DNA of 64,000 nucleotides from Hymenopus coronatus (taxonomy: Eukaryota > Arthropoda > Insecta > Mantodea > Hymenopodidae): positions 390,720,132 through 390,784,131 of the forward strand of contig CM060900.1 in the NCBI GenBank assembly GCA_030762935.1. The letters are read 5' to 3'. Within the stretch, counting starts at the first letter, position 1. Each line of letters starts with the position of its first letter. This document shows, piece by piece, positions 21,425 to 32,603 of the stretch. A program made the translations under genes and the position numbers. The notes under the pieces were generated by a model that was not told where the DNA came from, did no database searches, and saw only the letters and a program-made list of their open reading frames with translations.

Positions 21425-23030
21425 TGAACATAACAAAAACAAAATCCAGTGTGCATCCCTAAGTAAAGCAGACATCTTAGGTTTTCACAATTCTTTTTAC
21501 GACCATCGAGATAAAATAAAACAGACAGTTTTTTAATGAAATTAACCCCAAAAAGTATGGTGGGGAAAACATAAGAGAGCCAGGACAGATAACAATTAAA
21601 TACTTCATTCTAAAGAAAATATCTGGCGCTGAGATTCCAGTTTTGTCGTGAAACGTTTTTGAAAGGATTAAAATTACCAAACGTAGAGTACAAGGGGTGA
21701 TTTCTAGAAACCGACATATGAGGGAGACTATCAATCCAAAACCTTTGCTCCTAGATAAGAAGCACTGAAGGCATTCATTCAAAAATCCAAAGGTGCGGAG
21801 TCACATTATTGCAGGAGCAAATCCATTCAACGCATTTACCTCAGAAGTGACCTTATCAACAGGAAAATGTGGCGAATGTACAAGAAAGAACAAACAACTC
21901 CAGATTTACTTGTCAAAGAAAGTTATTTTAGAGCTGTATTCAACAAGCAGGTTAAAATGGGTTTGGTAGTCCTAGCTCTGATGCTTGCTACTCATGTTAA
22001 CAATTGATGAGGAAAATCAGCAAAGAAACTGATGCAGGAAAAAAGAAGGTGTTAATAACGCAAAAAAGGATACATAGCCTCAAAGCTAAAGCTTTTTATG
22101 CTCTACTCAGATAAGAAGCAGATGGATTGACCACAATGTCTTTTGATTGTCAAAAGAACCAACTTTTACCAAAAGAATCAGGCCAAGCGGCCTACTACAC
22201 TGGTCAGCTTCATCAGACACTCAAAAGTTCCACGTCTTAATAGTGTTTCTGTGAACATTTATCACTGTAATGAATCTGAATTTTCAAAATGTTAAAATGA
22301 AATTTCGTCTGCTCTGCATCATACTCTTTGTGGCACAGACTTTCATAACACTGCAGCATTGAGATTGTTTGCCTATGGTCGCGGGGGCCAGAACAAGAAT
22401 ATTATAATGATGAATGCTTTCATACCAGCTTCTAAACTTTGTCCCTCTAAATATTAAAAAATTGAAATAATATTTCCAATTGTTGACCATTCATTCCTCC
22501 CTTCAGATCAAGTTTTTGCTCGAACTGAGAAAGTTGTTCGCTCCTATAAAGTAATTCTAGAACCCAACAAATATGTTCAAATCTTTTCTGAACATGAAAA
22601 TATTGTGCGCCTAAGAGAGAAACGCACAGTGTATGATTGGTAATCAGTGGCTGAAGACACTACGAAACTAGTGGCACTATAAGTTGGCTCCAAAGAAGCG
22701 GTTTTCCATTCAGAGAAATAAAAACAGCAGTGGCATTATAATTTCAGGGGAATGACATTATAGATCAGATTTTGAGGGTTATAAAAGAGTTACCAAAAGA
22801 GGCAAGACTTTGCAAAATATCTCATCAAGTATCGTTAGTGAGGGGGTTAATCCACTAAAACTTCAGGATGTAGGATGTTTGTTGGAAAAAAAATTGAAGC
22901 TGAATGGAAAGGTATTGAATCTCTTAGATTTTATAAGAATGTTTTAGAGCATAATAAAAATGTGAATGTGGAAGGCCGTGCTGAACAAGATGATTGTGAA
23001 GGCATGATAGACATCACTGACACGGTGTAG
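21425..23030 (+). pseudogene. Decayed transposase-like gene of the 'GGQNKN' (DUF7869-like) arthropod family
   Basis: Plus strand, broken by many stops and frameshifts, but collinear blocks run for about 1.6 kb. They are 'ESHYCRSKS', 'RKMWRMYKKEQTTPDLLVKE', 'ESYFRAVFNKQVKMG', 'RIHSLKAKAFYAL', 'SFDCQKNQLLPKESGQAAYY', 'SALHHTLCGTDFHNTAALRL', 'GGQNKNIIMMNAF', 'FPIVDHSFLPSDQVFARTEK', 'RLREKRTVYDW' and 'TKRGKTLQNISSSIVSEGVN'. These match a multi-copy insect protein family with a CGGQN(K)N core, thought to derive from a DNA transposon. The family is known only by pattern; I recall it as DUF7869-type. Because all blocks are in order, this is a nearly complete but long-dead copy. Confidence 0.65.
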
Positions 23031-23500
23031 AATGCTGGGTAAGTTCATTACATCCCCTGAATTTCCAGGTGCACCATTTCCCGAGCCCATCATTTCCTAA
23101 TCATGTCTTTCAGCGTTGATGGACTGAAGGGTTGCGGCTGGATGGTATGTAGATTGCGCATTGTAAATTTTTTTGTTCTTGCAGTTGTTGGAAACATTGG
23201 GTCGGGACCCGCCTTCGGGTCTGGGGCTCCCATATGGATCCGGACGCATGAGCAGGGCATAGGGAGGCGTCGGAGGCGTTTCGACTTTAGACGTTAGGGA
23301 CACCGTTCATGCTTGCTGCCGTTGTCATTTATATCTGGTCGCCCTTGGGTCTTTCCCTCATCTCATCCTTTCAGGGGTCAGATAAGAGGCAAAGGGCCAC
23401 AAGGACCAATGTGCGCTGCGCTGTCCCATTTACCTGGAGGCTCCAACCGCGTCTAATACCAATTCTAGATGTTAAACTCCTCTCATTCATACGCTGATGT
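23031..23500 (+). repeat. Long SINE, family B, copy 3 (head lost)
   Basis: Begins in the body at 'tgctgggtaagttcattaca', then 'gtgcaccatttcccgagccc', 'gggttgcggctgg', 'accgttcatgctt', 'tggtcgcccttgggtctttc', 'agataagaggcaaagggcca' and 'aataccaattctag'. It matches copy 1 (1785) segment by segment. The tRNA-like head is absent. The left edge abuts the end of the transposase-like pseudogene. Confidence 0.75.
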
Positions 23501-25010
23501 ATAACTAAACTAATTACCAGTGTAAATAGTTTGTGGTGAGGTTGTTTTATTTAAAATATTCTTCTGTGCTTGAAACGTACTGAAACCAAATACCAAGTGT
23601 GGCATTTATTCGACTTTCCTTTCTGAATTATGTTAGACACACATACACACAGGCATTTGCTAAAACAATAAACAACCAATTCACGACTGCTGTTTCTATT
23701 AAACATATATCTTATTAATACGTTCGAGTTTCGCCAAGGCGTCTGAACTACTTATATGATATTGTCACCAACGTTGACTCTATTGTCATTTCATTCATAT
23801 GATTACACTTATACCTTGTTCGTAACAACCTCCTCCAAGGGCAGAATAGGATACCCATGCGACAGCAGGATGTCTGTGGGCCAGGTACAGAAGTCCTGCA
23901 CTTACCAAACAAACATGTAGTGATAAACAGCCTAGAGCATCAAGAGGCCCGTTGCTTAAACATATTAAATATTACTATATTTGGACGCATAATTATAAAA
24001 TTTAATTAATTGACATACATGTATTGTATTAATTATGTTAACAGAGACATCTTGATAGTCTACTTCAAGCGTGACCATCTCGCTTAGTTTTGTGCTACAG
24101 TAAGCAGCCTTGCTTCGTGCAGGCAGTGGGTAAACACGTGACAGCAGTGGATGGTCTATGGTTCATTGTGTCGAATGTAAGTTTATAATGTTGGAAAAAG
24201 ATAGCAATCCAACATGCAGGCCCTCGACTCCTAGATTTATGTCTACCTCGGAGAAATCCTTCTAATGTATAGAAAGTGGCGGAATAAGTGTCCAGTTTGT
24301 GGCAAAGCTCAGTAGTCAGAAAGTTTAATTTACAGAGTCATTGCATAACCCATGCAAATGATTTTGACAATTATCAAGGAAAACTGTTTTTCTCGAATTG
24401 TGTTATATACCAACTGATTGCCGCCATACCTGTTCATATTCATTGCTATAAATATGACTTTTTCGTCACAAATTAATTCTCATACTATTCGCGTAGCAAT
24501 GCGTTTACAATGGTATTGACAAAGTTAAAGAGCTTGTTGTTTTACAATGTTAATACTATAATATTTGTCATTATATTTTGGACTTATTTATCTTACGACC
24601 TCAAAATACGTCAAAATGCATGAAAGTATGTACATGTTCGTAGCATAAATATAAATACTAATATAATAGGCATTATACCTAATAGGGCAGTTGTTCTATC
24701 AATCATCAACCTACAATATGAATAGGGTTGATAAACTTAAATGATCTTTCTAAAGAAAATTTAGTTAAAAACTCTTGTTCCTAAATAAAGATATGGGTAA
24801 GTTCATTCTATCTAAAATAGCAGAAAACACAACAAAACGTTAGGTTTTAGTGTTAGAGAAACTACAACCCGAGTCCACCACGAAGGTACGTCAACCTATG
24901 AAAGTTTAGGTATTTCGAACACAAAATGCTACTTACCGCTACCGCACTGAAAAAAATTATATATTTTCTGCTTTACGCACAGTAGGCAATTTGCAGGAGC
25001 ATCGGACAGT

Positions 25011-25012
<2 letters not shown>
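23501..25012. other. Unannotated A+T-rich stretch
   Basis: 1.5 kb without recognised gene or repeat. Confidence 0.4.

Positions 25013-25093
<81 letters not shown>
25013..25093. repeat. (CT)n(TA)n compound microsatellite
   Basis: About 16 CT units followed directly by about 24 TA units. Confidence 0.95.
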
Positions 25094-25099
<6 letters not shown>

Positions 25100-25526
25100 T
25101 ACATGTATACAGACATATACAGGTGGGAGGAGAATATGTGCTAATATTTGTATCAGCGTTTGAGTACGATGTGATGAACCAGTAATTAATTGAAATTTAT
25201 TTGTTGTGCTATTTTCTAAAGTTATGTCCATGAGAACTTTTAAGGATGACCATTATTCTCTGTATCAGACGTTGGGTGTTTACGTAACAGTTCACATCGT
25301 TGAACCTATTCTGACCTCTGCCCTTTGCCCCGCCGACTATAGGTGGTGTAAGATATGTAAACACAGCAGAGCCATAGTTCAAAGGCCTTCAAAACACATT
25401 AGATGCTGAAATTCGATCCTCATTTATGGCAATGCTTTTAGAAAGCAAAGAAAATGAGATTCACTATGTGGCATACGCATTGTTCTCTACTAAATAACAA
25501 ATTATCTGCACTTATTTACCGTTTAT

Positions 25527-25528
<2 letters not shown>
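25094..25528. other. Unannotated stretch
   Basis: No feature recognised between two microsatellites. Confidence 0.35.

Positions 25529-25590
<62 letters not shown>
25529..25590. repeat. (TA)n(GT)n compound microsatellite
   Basis: About 18 TA units followed by about 12 GT units. Confidence 0.95.
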
Positions 25591-25591
<1 letters not shown>

Positions 25592-25864
25592 TTGTGGTGT
25601 TAAATGGACAGAAACAAAGGAAATTTTCATTTTGACTTTTAATAGAAACATGATAATATTTACATTTAGGTGTGGTTGTTTCTGAAGTCCAGTAATGTTC
25701 TTGGGCTTCTCAATTTCACTTTTTGTAAGAAGTGTTTACACATTTTGTACTGTTCTAACATTATTATAATTCCTCCCTCAATATTGCTAACATAAAATTT
25801 CGCTGATATTACTACCTATAAATTCAGGAAATACATTGTTTTCTTAGATCCATCTCTCACCCCA

Positions 25865-26180
25865 CCAGCTGACCCATCCGCCCCATATTTGACGAGTGCA
25901 AATATCCCTTGGTGTGTTTAAAGCGTTGCAGAACTCAATGGGGCTAAGTTAAAATTCGGCAGTGGGGAACTGGCGAGACCGACCTTCGTTTTAACCCTCG
26001 CAATGAGCGCAACCCGTTCAACGTCTTCGCTGGTAAGCAAAAGGGAAAAGCGAAGGTCACTCTCGCCAGTTCCCCACAGCCAGGGCTTAAACTGAAATAG
26101 TCCCGGTGAGTTCTGCAACTCCTTTAACGCGCGAAGGGATATCTGCACACGTCAAATACAGGGTACTTGGGCCACCTGTT
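25865..26180. mobile_element. Palindromic fold-back MITE, copy 1
   Basis: The two halves are inverted copies: 'tttgacgagtgcaaatatccc', 'gcagaactcaatggggct', 'gtggggaactggcgaga' and 'gaccttcg' on the left reappear in reverse complement on the right. Arms are about 130-150 bp around a short centre near 26010-26030. The ends resemble copy 2 at 47293-47606. No coding capacity; non-autonomous DNA transposon is the likely class. No clear target-site duplication survives. Confidence 0.85.
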
Positions 26181-27324
26181 ATACTGGTTGTTCTTTAAAT
26201 CTCGGCCTAATCGTTGTAATCCAGCCATTGATATGTGTAATACGTTTCAATTAGCGTCTGCTGGTCTAGAAGGATGCGTTAAGAATGTATTAGCAGATAA
26301 CAGAGGTTAAGGAACACGGTACAGAAGCTATATCGTTACAAAACCTCAGCCATTTAAGGAGGAGGCTTTGATTGCTCACTAAAGGGATAATTTGATATCA
26401 AAGTGCCTCTGCTTCTAATTGGGTATTAACTTCATAAATTGACAGCTGCTAAAGCTGACTACTGTGTAGGAAGCAGCAGATAGTTCAAGAGCATAACGAG
26501 GATAAAGCAATTGTATAAATGAATGTGTTTCATCTTGGATTGTGTAAAAACTAAATCGTGCATTGTTCCAGCAAAGCTTCTTTGTAATCACTGCCTAAAC
26601 TAATTCTGTCTGCTGTTAGTGAAAAAGCCATTATCATGTCTTATTAAAATTCTCCCTTTTTCAAGTTGCTTCTTTGTGAATTATTTAATTGGAGACCAGA
26701 CGTCTTACCTGGCATTGCAGGAGGGATTGAAAAAATATATAGGGGTATTTTTTGAAATATGAGTCCGCTAATATGTTCGCTCGTACAGTGTTTATATGTC
26801 CAAAGTTTACTTCAAATGGTTCAAATTATGATAGTTTATAAATGAGAATATGTAAGTAGAGGCAGCTTCCAAAGTTGAAAATAGTCCTATAATTTTCGGT
26901 TATGTCTCTAATGTATACACAATTACAAAACTAGCCATTGGTGGATACAGATAAGCGAAATAAAACATTCTTAGTCAATTCACAATCTAAAATGTAAATT
27001 TATTCTTTCAAATATACTCGAGAAACCCTGTAACTGAAGTGAGAAACACGTTAACCCTTTGCACTGTATATCACCGTTAACTCTAACAGAAACCTGGCCT
27101 CTCCTCTCAACTCCTCTCGCGATTTCCTCACGTTTCTGCCGTTGTGCAAGAGGAGCAGAACACAGGTTGCTCACGCTAGCATCACCACTGAGCGACGTTT
27201 ACTTGGATATGCCCCGTTGAAGCGCTTTATACGCACAAAGAGTTACACACGTGCCACCTGGTATAAGTGGCTGAAAAAATACTGTTAAGGGTAATTCTTA
27301 AAACCTTCGGAGTACTATGCGGGG
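26181..27324. other. Unannotated stretch; possible third MITE end
   Basis: No gene. Near 27236-27256 'gccacctggtata' matches the right end of the two palindromic MITE copies. It could be the stub of a third, but no matching body was found. Confidence 0.4.
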
Positions 27325-28505
27325 GCGGTTCAATAAGCACCAGTGTTAGGAATGATGACGCCATTTTTTTCCAACACAAATTATTTATTTCTCAACATAG
27401 TCCCCTTTAGGGATACAAATTTCTAAAAACGTTCCTGCCATTTCTAACCTCTCCAGAATTATGAATTGTCAAGCTCTGCAAGCAGAAACAACAAGAAGAA
27501 ATCGTAACGAGCCAGGTCGGGCGAATGTGGGGAGGGAGGCTTGCGGTAACAGTTCATATCGCATTTATGCACTCTGGCTGTGGCAACTTCGGATGAGTGT
27601 GTTGGTGCGTTCTAGTTGCGAAACAGCACTTTATTCTTCGCCAAATGGGTCCTTGTTTACGTCGGCTCACTGTCAAATCGAGCCAATAACCTCTGCAGTG
27701 CTGTCCAGTAATGGGCAACTTAGTATGACACGCTTCGGACCCAAAAAAAATGTCGCCATTACTGTTTCCGTCCGACAGGATCGTCTTTGCCTTCTTTAGA
27801 TTAGTTTCACCTGAAGTAATCCATTGGTTTGACTGTTACTTGGTTTTCGGAGTTCAATGATGAACCCAAGTCTCATCGACGGAGACAACTCGATGCAAAG
27901 TGTATTTTGGATTTCGCTGAAATAGCTTCAAACACGGCTTGGAAAGTGAGATCCGGACTCGCATGTTGTCAATAATGAGCAATCGCGGCACCCATCGGGT
28001 TGACGACTTTTTCATTTCCAAATTATCAAGAAAAAAATGAATTTACGTACCCGTTGACACACCTCACACCTCTATGCCTCTTCATTAACTTTCGGTCGAC
28101 GTTCAGCAAGAATCATATCGTCGACTTTTTCAACGATTTCCTCAATAACCGCATCTGGTGGGTATCCTGGGCACTTGCTCATCAAAAACGGATGTTCGAC
28201 TTCATTTAAACTCGTCGAACCAACAGCTGTGATGATAGATCGCAACCGTTCCTCATAAACAGCATCAAATTTTTCTTTTATCTCATTTTACGTTGTTTTT
28301 TTTTTATTCCAATAGTAAAAGGCGAATCACTGAACGACACTGCATTTTTTCTATTTAAGCGAAAACACGTTAAACGACTAGCTAAAATGATTTCGAAATT
28401 CAAACTAACCTATAAATCAGTACCAAATTTGTTTTGGCAACGTGTAACAAATAATATCACACGATGGTAATACCGATTTGCTTTAGCGACACCACTATTT
28501 TGAAA
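27325..28505 (-). pseudogene. Decayed mariner-type transposase gene
   Basis: Minus strand, with stops and frameshifts. The N-terminal part near 28140-28080 reads 'EEIVEKVDDMILAERRPKV'. The first catalytic-domain block near 27880-27862 reads 'DETWVHH' followed by 'TPKTK.QSNQW'. The last near 27535-27490 reads 'SPDLARYDFFL'. From family knowledge these are the linker, the first and the last Asp blocks of the mariner (DD34D) transposase, which cuts and pastes its element at TA. The gene spans about 1.1 kb, the usual mariner length, but is broken. The middle Asp block is not clear, and matching terminal repeats were not identified. Confidence 0.8.
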
Positions 28506-28739
28506 CACAGCTACTTTTAGAATCTACCTTGTAGGATTGTAATTAAACTTGACTACTTTTTGTAAGCTGTAAGGTAACTTAGACTTTCTGTCAGGTTCTA
28601 TATATAGCTTTCAATATGTTTGCTAGATGGGCTAAATAGCGTCGATTCTACATAAGAGGTAGAGTATGGTTGAAAATAAGGATAGTGGGTGCTGCTGAGT
28701 GATGGGGATATCTTAATCTTGCCAAATTCTAAAACCAGA

Positions 28740-29106
28740 GGGTATAAACTGTCGTCGTCGTAATAATATAAGATTTACTCTTTCATAAACGCTCAGCGCA
28801 GTCAGGGCTAAACTTGACAATATGATCACATAATAAGAACCTTCCATAACTTAAATTTAAGATTTCAATTAAATTAAAAATTAAACTATTTTGTGTGATA
28901 ACGACGCTGCCGATTACCAGAACCATATCAGTGATGCCGGTGTGCCGAAATTTTGTCCCGCAGGAGTTCTTTAACGAACCAACAGCTTCACTGACATAGA
29001 GTCTTGTTTTTAAGCACATTTATAAACCATCGGTCTGGCCAGCTTTGAACTCACAACCCTGGGAATAGATGGCCAACACCTAACCAACTGAGACACCCAG
29101 ATCGAA
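28740..29106 (-). repeat. tRNA-derived SINE-like repeat, minus strand
   Basis: Minus strand begins with 'ctgggtgtctcagttggtta' (A-box-like) and 'gtgagttcaaagc' (B-box-like), spaced as in a tRNA, with a non-tRNA body after it. Its far end on the plus strand has 'gtcgtcgtcgtaataat'. No second copy lies in this window. Confidence 0.5.
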
Positions 29107-29196
29107 CCCCCTAAAAAAGTTAGAAAGAAAAGAAGAACAACAAGCGTTCATGTTTACTCCCTCTGGTACGCTTGCAATAGCTTTCCAAAGATATCC

Positions 29197-29199
<3 letters not shown>

Positions 29200-29246
<47 letters not shown>
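29200..29246. repeat. (TA)n microsatellite
   Basis: About 23 TA units. Confidence 0.95.
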
Positions 29247-29249
<3 letters not shown>

Positions 29250-29724
29250 GCGAAACGGTATTGAAATTCGGCGATATTTTTGGAGATATAACTATCCGGA
29301 AGATAATATCATCAATAATGTAAAAGTTCCTTGATTAACCGCTTAAAAACTTGAAACATAATTACTAAAATATGAATAGATTAAAAAGGAAGTCATCTTC
29401 AAATGTAGGAAGTTTTAAACATGTTAGATAATACATATTATGCGAGGCAGCTTTCTTTTCTATACGAAGCACCTAACTGTTGTGTTCTTGGCAGTTTTTC
29501 TGTAAAATAATGCCATATTACTAGGAATGAAAAACAGAGCTAGCACAGGGGCAAATGAGCCAAAGGCCACCATACATTATAGGGAACAAGAGGAGAGGAG
29601 GTCGAGAGACGGGGACTGAAGGTGCGCGAGGATGTTACTGTGAACAAGTTAGCATTCATGTTGAGGATAGAATGTATATGTGCGTTAATGATGTGTGACG
29701 CAAGTGTTTCATGACGAATTCATC
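29247..29724. other. Unannotated stretch
   Basis: No feature recognised. Confidence 0.35.
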
Positions 29725-30054
29725 TAACCTAAGCTAGAAAATCCTTTACACCAGCTAACCTGCCCTGCCATCGTCAAGCTTAATCCGATGTTATCCATGG
29801 TAAACTAGCCTGACTCCAATGCATGCTAAGCTAACTTAATGTAACCTAACCTAAGCTAAACTCCTAACACCAATTAAACTGTATTGTAATCGTCGAACCT
29901 AATCCGCTTCCAGACCTGCTAATCTAGCCGTACTTCAATCCTTGCTAGCATAAGCTAACTTGTCCTGTCATCGTTTGTGTAATCCGTTTGCAGCCATACT
30001 TTCCTAATCAAAACTAACCTAGGCTGTCCTTAAACCAGCTAACCTGTCCCGCCA
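29725..30054. repeat. Degenerate C/T/A-rich tandem repeat with CTAACCT-like motifs
   Basis: The landmark 'atcgt(c)...taatccg' recurs at about 29770, 29889 and 29970. Each is followed by 'ctag', 'aatc.(a)tgctag' and '(c)agctaacctg' phrases. Unit length is about 80 bp, with roughly 40 bp extra in the first unit ('gtaacctaacctaagctaaac'). Similar text reappears at about 30828-30905 on the far side of the LTR, so the LTR probably inserted into the array. Divergence is high. Confidence 0.6.
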
Positions 30055-30714
30055 TGTAACAGCCATGGCGTTGTGACTGGGGAACGTAGCTTGAGGACTC
30101 AGCCAGAAGAGACAACACTCGCCGCTTAAACCTATATAACTGAGTTTATTGAGCCAAGACATGAAGTATTACCAAACATCTTGGGCCAGGTTGCCTCTGA
30201 AAGGAGTCCGTCTTACTGAAGCGATTGCTTATATAATTATGAAGCTGAGTGTCAATAATAAGTTATTTTTATAATCAGAAACAGAAAATAAAGTCGAAGA
30301 CCTGTAGTAGAGTAAAGTTCCCCTCACAGGGTGTTTGTTACCTTTAAAGAGATGTTTATTATGTTAAGAGCTGCGTGCAGACAGGAGCGCGCAAGGAGCG
30401 ACCAACAGCCAGAAAGAACAAGACCAAAGATGGGCGAACGGGTCCACGAGCCCTTTATATAGCTTAAAGGTACCTAGGAAGGTCTTCGCGTCGGCTTTCC
30501 AAATATGGAGGGACAGCGCCCTACTTTTGAGTTGTAACAGCCAATTAAAATATATCTTTCAAATTGTTCTAGAACATTCCTAGTGACATATGGAGCACCA
30601 AGAGTTCCACGTTATGCTGTGCAATTCTACACGTAGCCATATGGAAGCTGATGTCATGGAAAAATTCATTGTAATTGTCATAGGAAGTGGTGGACTTTAA
30701 TCTTCCTGTTACAA
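30055..30714 (-). mobile_element. Solo long terminal repeat of an LTR retrotransposon (660 bp, minus orientation)
   Basis: Ends are the perfect 8-bp inverted pair 'tgtaacag' / 'ctgttaca', giving TG...CA termini. Read on the minus strand it shows an ordered LTR layout: a promoter-like 'tatataaag' at about 30462-30454, then about 100 bp on 'aataaa' at 30360-30355, then a 3' region to the end. No gag or pol is adjacent on either side, so it is a solo or stranded LTR. No 4-6 bp target-site duplication was found. A second internal 'tgtaacagcca' occurs at about 30532. Confidence 0.65.
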
Positions 30715-31244
30715 CTGGGGGTGGCTAAACTCCACGATTTAAGAGCGGATTTAAATGTAATGTTGTTGAAATTAACGATCTCCATAATCATAAATAAATG
30801 GTCAACCCTCAACAGTATATAAGACAATACATCCTAATCTAGTTACAGCTATATTAACCTATCCTGACCAATCCTTTCCACCTAAACCTAATCTAACCAA
30901 AATGAACCTCTTCATGGTCTAAACGGCTGCTCACTAGTGCTGTCAAGTATGTGCCATTTCTTCCTCCGTTTCATAAGGTACATAATCAGATTCACTCATT
31001 TCTTCGCGGTCTACTTATTTGAAAAACAGCAGCGTATATACCGAACTAAGGTCGTGCATTTGTTACATTGCCCAATTATGAGAAATTGACATTTACTTAT
31101 TCGAGAGTTTATATTACAGCTTTGTTGCCATGCGTATTACTTCAGTGCGTTAGAAGAACTGAATAACAATATCAAATGCCGCGTTACTGTGTTTTCCACT
31201 TTGTTTCTATTATTGCCAATCCTCATGGCCGCCCTCGCTAAAGC
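30715..31244. other. Unannotated stretch with tandem-repeat remnant
   Basis: About 30828-30905 resembles the CTAACCT-rich array to the left of the LTR. The remainder is unrecognised. Confidence 0.4.
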
Positions 31245-31460
31245 GCCTCGTTTTGGTGCTTCGTGGCGCAGGGAATCGTTGGTTCGAGTCCCGCCTTGGG
31301 CATGGGTGTTTGTGAATATATCCATGTTTGTGTATTTGTCATAAAACAGAAAACGGTAAAACAAAGGAAATTTGGGGAAAAAGGAAAAACAGAGGAATAA
31401 GAAAGAGGAATACAACACCGAGGTCCCGCCCCAATTCCGGAACATTTTTTAGAAAAAATA
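31245..31460 (+). repeat. SINE, family E, copy 2
   Basis: B-box-like 'ttggttcgagtcccgccttg', then 'ggcatgggtgtttgtgaata' and 'catgtttgtgtatttgtcat'. It ends with 'ggtcccgccccaattccgga' and 'acattttttagaaaaa'. Partner of the minus-strand copy at 18320-18560. Confidence 0.65.
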
Positions 31461-31684
31461 TTGCGATAAAAATTCCTTTCACTACATTATTTTACACATA
31501 TTCCGTTCTCGTCATATTCTTGACATTGCACCCAAGAAAAATCAACACATATTAAAAGTATGTCCCAAAATAAATACCATAAAAGCACTATATGCATTTA
31601 ATTCGTATTTCTGAGTGCTCAAAAAACAACACAGAGTCATGGGTTAACATTAAGTTAAATATAAATTACAAATGATATATAATA

Positions 31685-32380
31685 CGAGGGCCGTTTTTTT
31701 TCAACCTCCGATAGGCTATAAATAAAAGACAAGTTCATAGAAAACAATTATTTTATTACTAAAAGTTTTGTAAACTTATGGTTACTTTTCAACATAATCA
31801 CCGAAAACATTGAGACATTTATCGTAACTGTGCACAAGCTTTGCAATGCCGGATTCAAAAAAAGTTGCCGCCAATGATTTCAAATGAGTATTGACGTTGT
31901 TTTGAAGATCTTCGTTGGTTTGAAAGTGCTGCCCTCCTAGCCACGTCTTCAGTTCAGGGAAAAGATGAAAGTCGCTAAGTGTCAGGTCAGGACTGTACGG
32001 CAGATGATCGAAAATGTCCCATTGAAATTGTCAAGAAGCCGATGGGTTGTGCCAGCAGTGTGTGAACGAGCGTTGTCATGAATCAGCACATTTCCTGAAG
32101 TCAGCATTCCTCTTAGCTTGTTTTGAATGGCTCTCCGCAAACGTCAAAAAGTACAAAGATAAACAAAACAACGTCAATGCTCATTTGAAATCATTGACGG
32201 CAACATTTTTTGAAGCGGTTATTGCAAAGCTTGTGCACAGGTACGATAAATTTCTCAATCTTTTCTGTGATTATGTTGAAAACTGACCATAAGTGTACAA
32301 AAAATTTAGTAATAAAATAATTGTTTTCTATAAATTTGTCTTTTATTCATGGCCTTTCGGAAGTTGAAAAACGGCCCTTG
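31685..32380. mobile_element. Mariner fold-back: inverted duplication of the transposon 3' end
   Basis: Flanked by TA (31683-31684 and 32381-32382). Both ends are the same mariner-type terminal sequence in inverted orientation: left 'cgagggccgttttttttc', right the complement of 'caagggccgtttttcaac'. Arms 31685-31904 and 32164-32380 are inverted copies of about 218 bp, roughly 88-90% alike by eye, around a 259-bp loop. Each arm encodes the end of a mariner transposase reading inward from its terminus. The structure can move, if at all, only with an outside transposase. Confidence 0.88.
31786..32146 (-). pseudogene. Mariner transposase C-terminal half inside the fold-back
   Basis: Minus strand: 'RLRRAIQNKLRGMLTSGNVL', then the catalytic block 'HDNARSHTA', a one-base frameshift near 32025, then 'YSPDLTLSDFHLFPELKTWL' and 'KLVHSYDKCLNVFGDYVEK' with a stop. 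These are the second and third Asp blocks and the C-terminus of a mariner (DD34D) transposase. Apart from the frameshift it is well preserved. The mirror copy in the right arm (plus strand, about 32155-32286) ends 'KLVHRYDKFLNLFCDYVEN'. The family differs from the mariner at 27325-28505 ('SDFHLFP' here, 'YDFFL' there). Confidence 0.85.
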
Positions 32381-32603
32381 TACAAAACTTAATAATGATT
32401 ATTATTTAAGCTCCAGAAATTGCACAGATGTCATTAAGCAAAACTATACTATTACCAAGCTTAAACACAAATTAGGTCACACAACTCAAAATATATTAGT
32501 TTATTTTAATGCCATATACAATAGTAGTAGTTAGCAGATTCAAATTAACAGACCTGACAGTAAACTCGGTAATAACGAAGTTCCCTAACCAAAAGCAAAT
32601 GTT

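Noticed and set aside
21477..21782. 101-codon minus-strand open frame
   Set aside because: Lies opposite the 5' part of the decayed transposase-like gene and shows no motif of its own.
27461..27799. 112-codon plus-strand open frame
   Set aside because: Shadow of the mariner transposase pseudogene on the minus strand.
29725..30054. CRISPR array
   Set aside because: Units are tandem, diverged and lack constant-length repeats with unique spacers, and the context is a eukaryotic intron.
30055..30714. Plus-oriented LTR followed by a primer-binding site ('tgggggtggc')
   Set aside because: Promoter and AATAAA order only make sense on the minus strand. The 'tgggggtggc' match to a tRNA 3' end is short and unconvincing.
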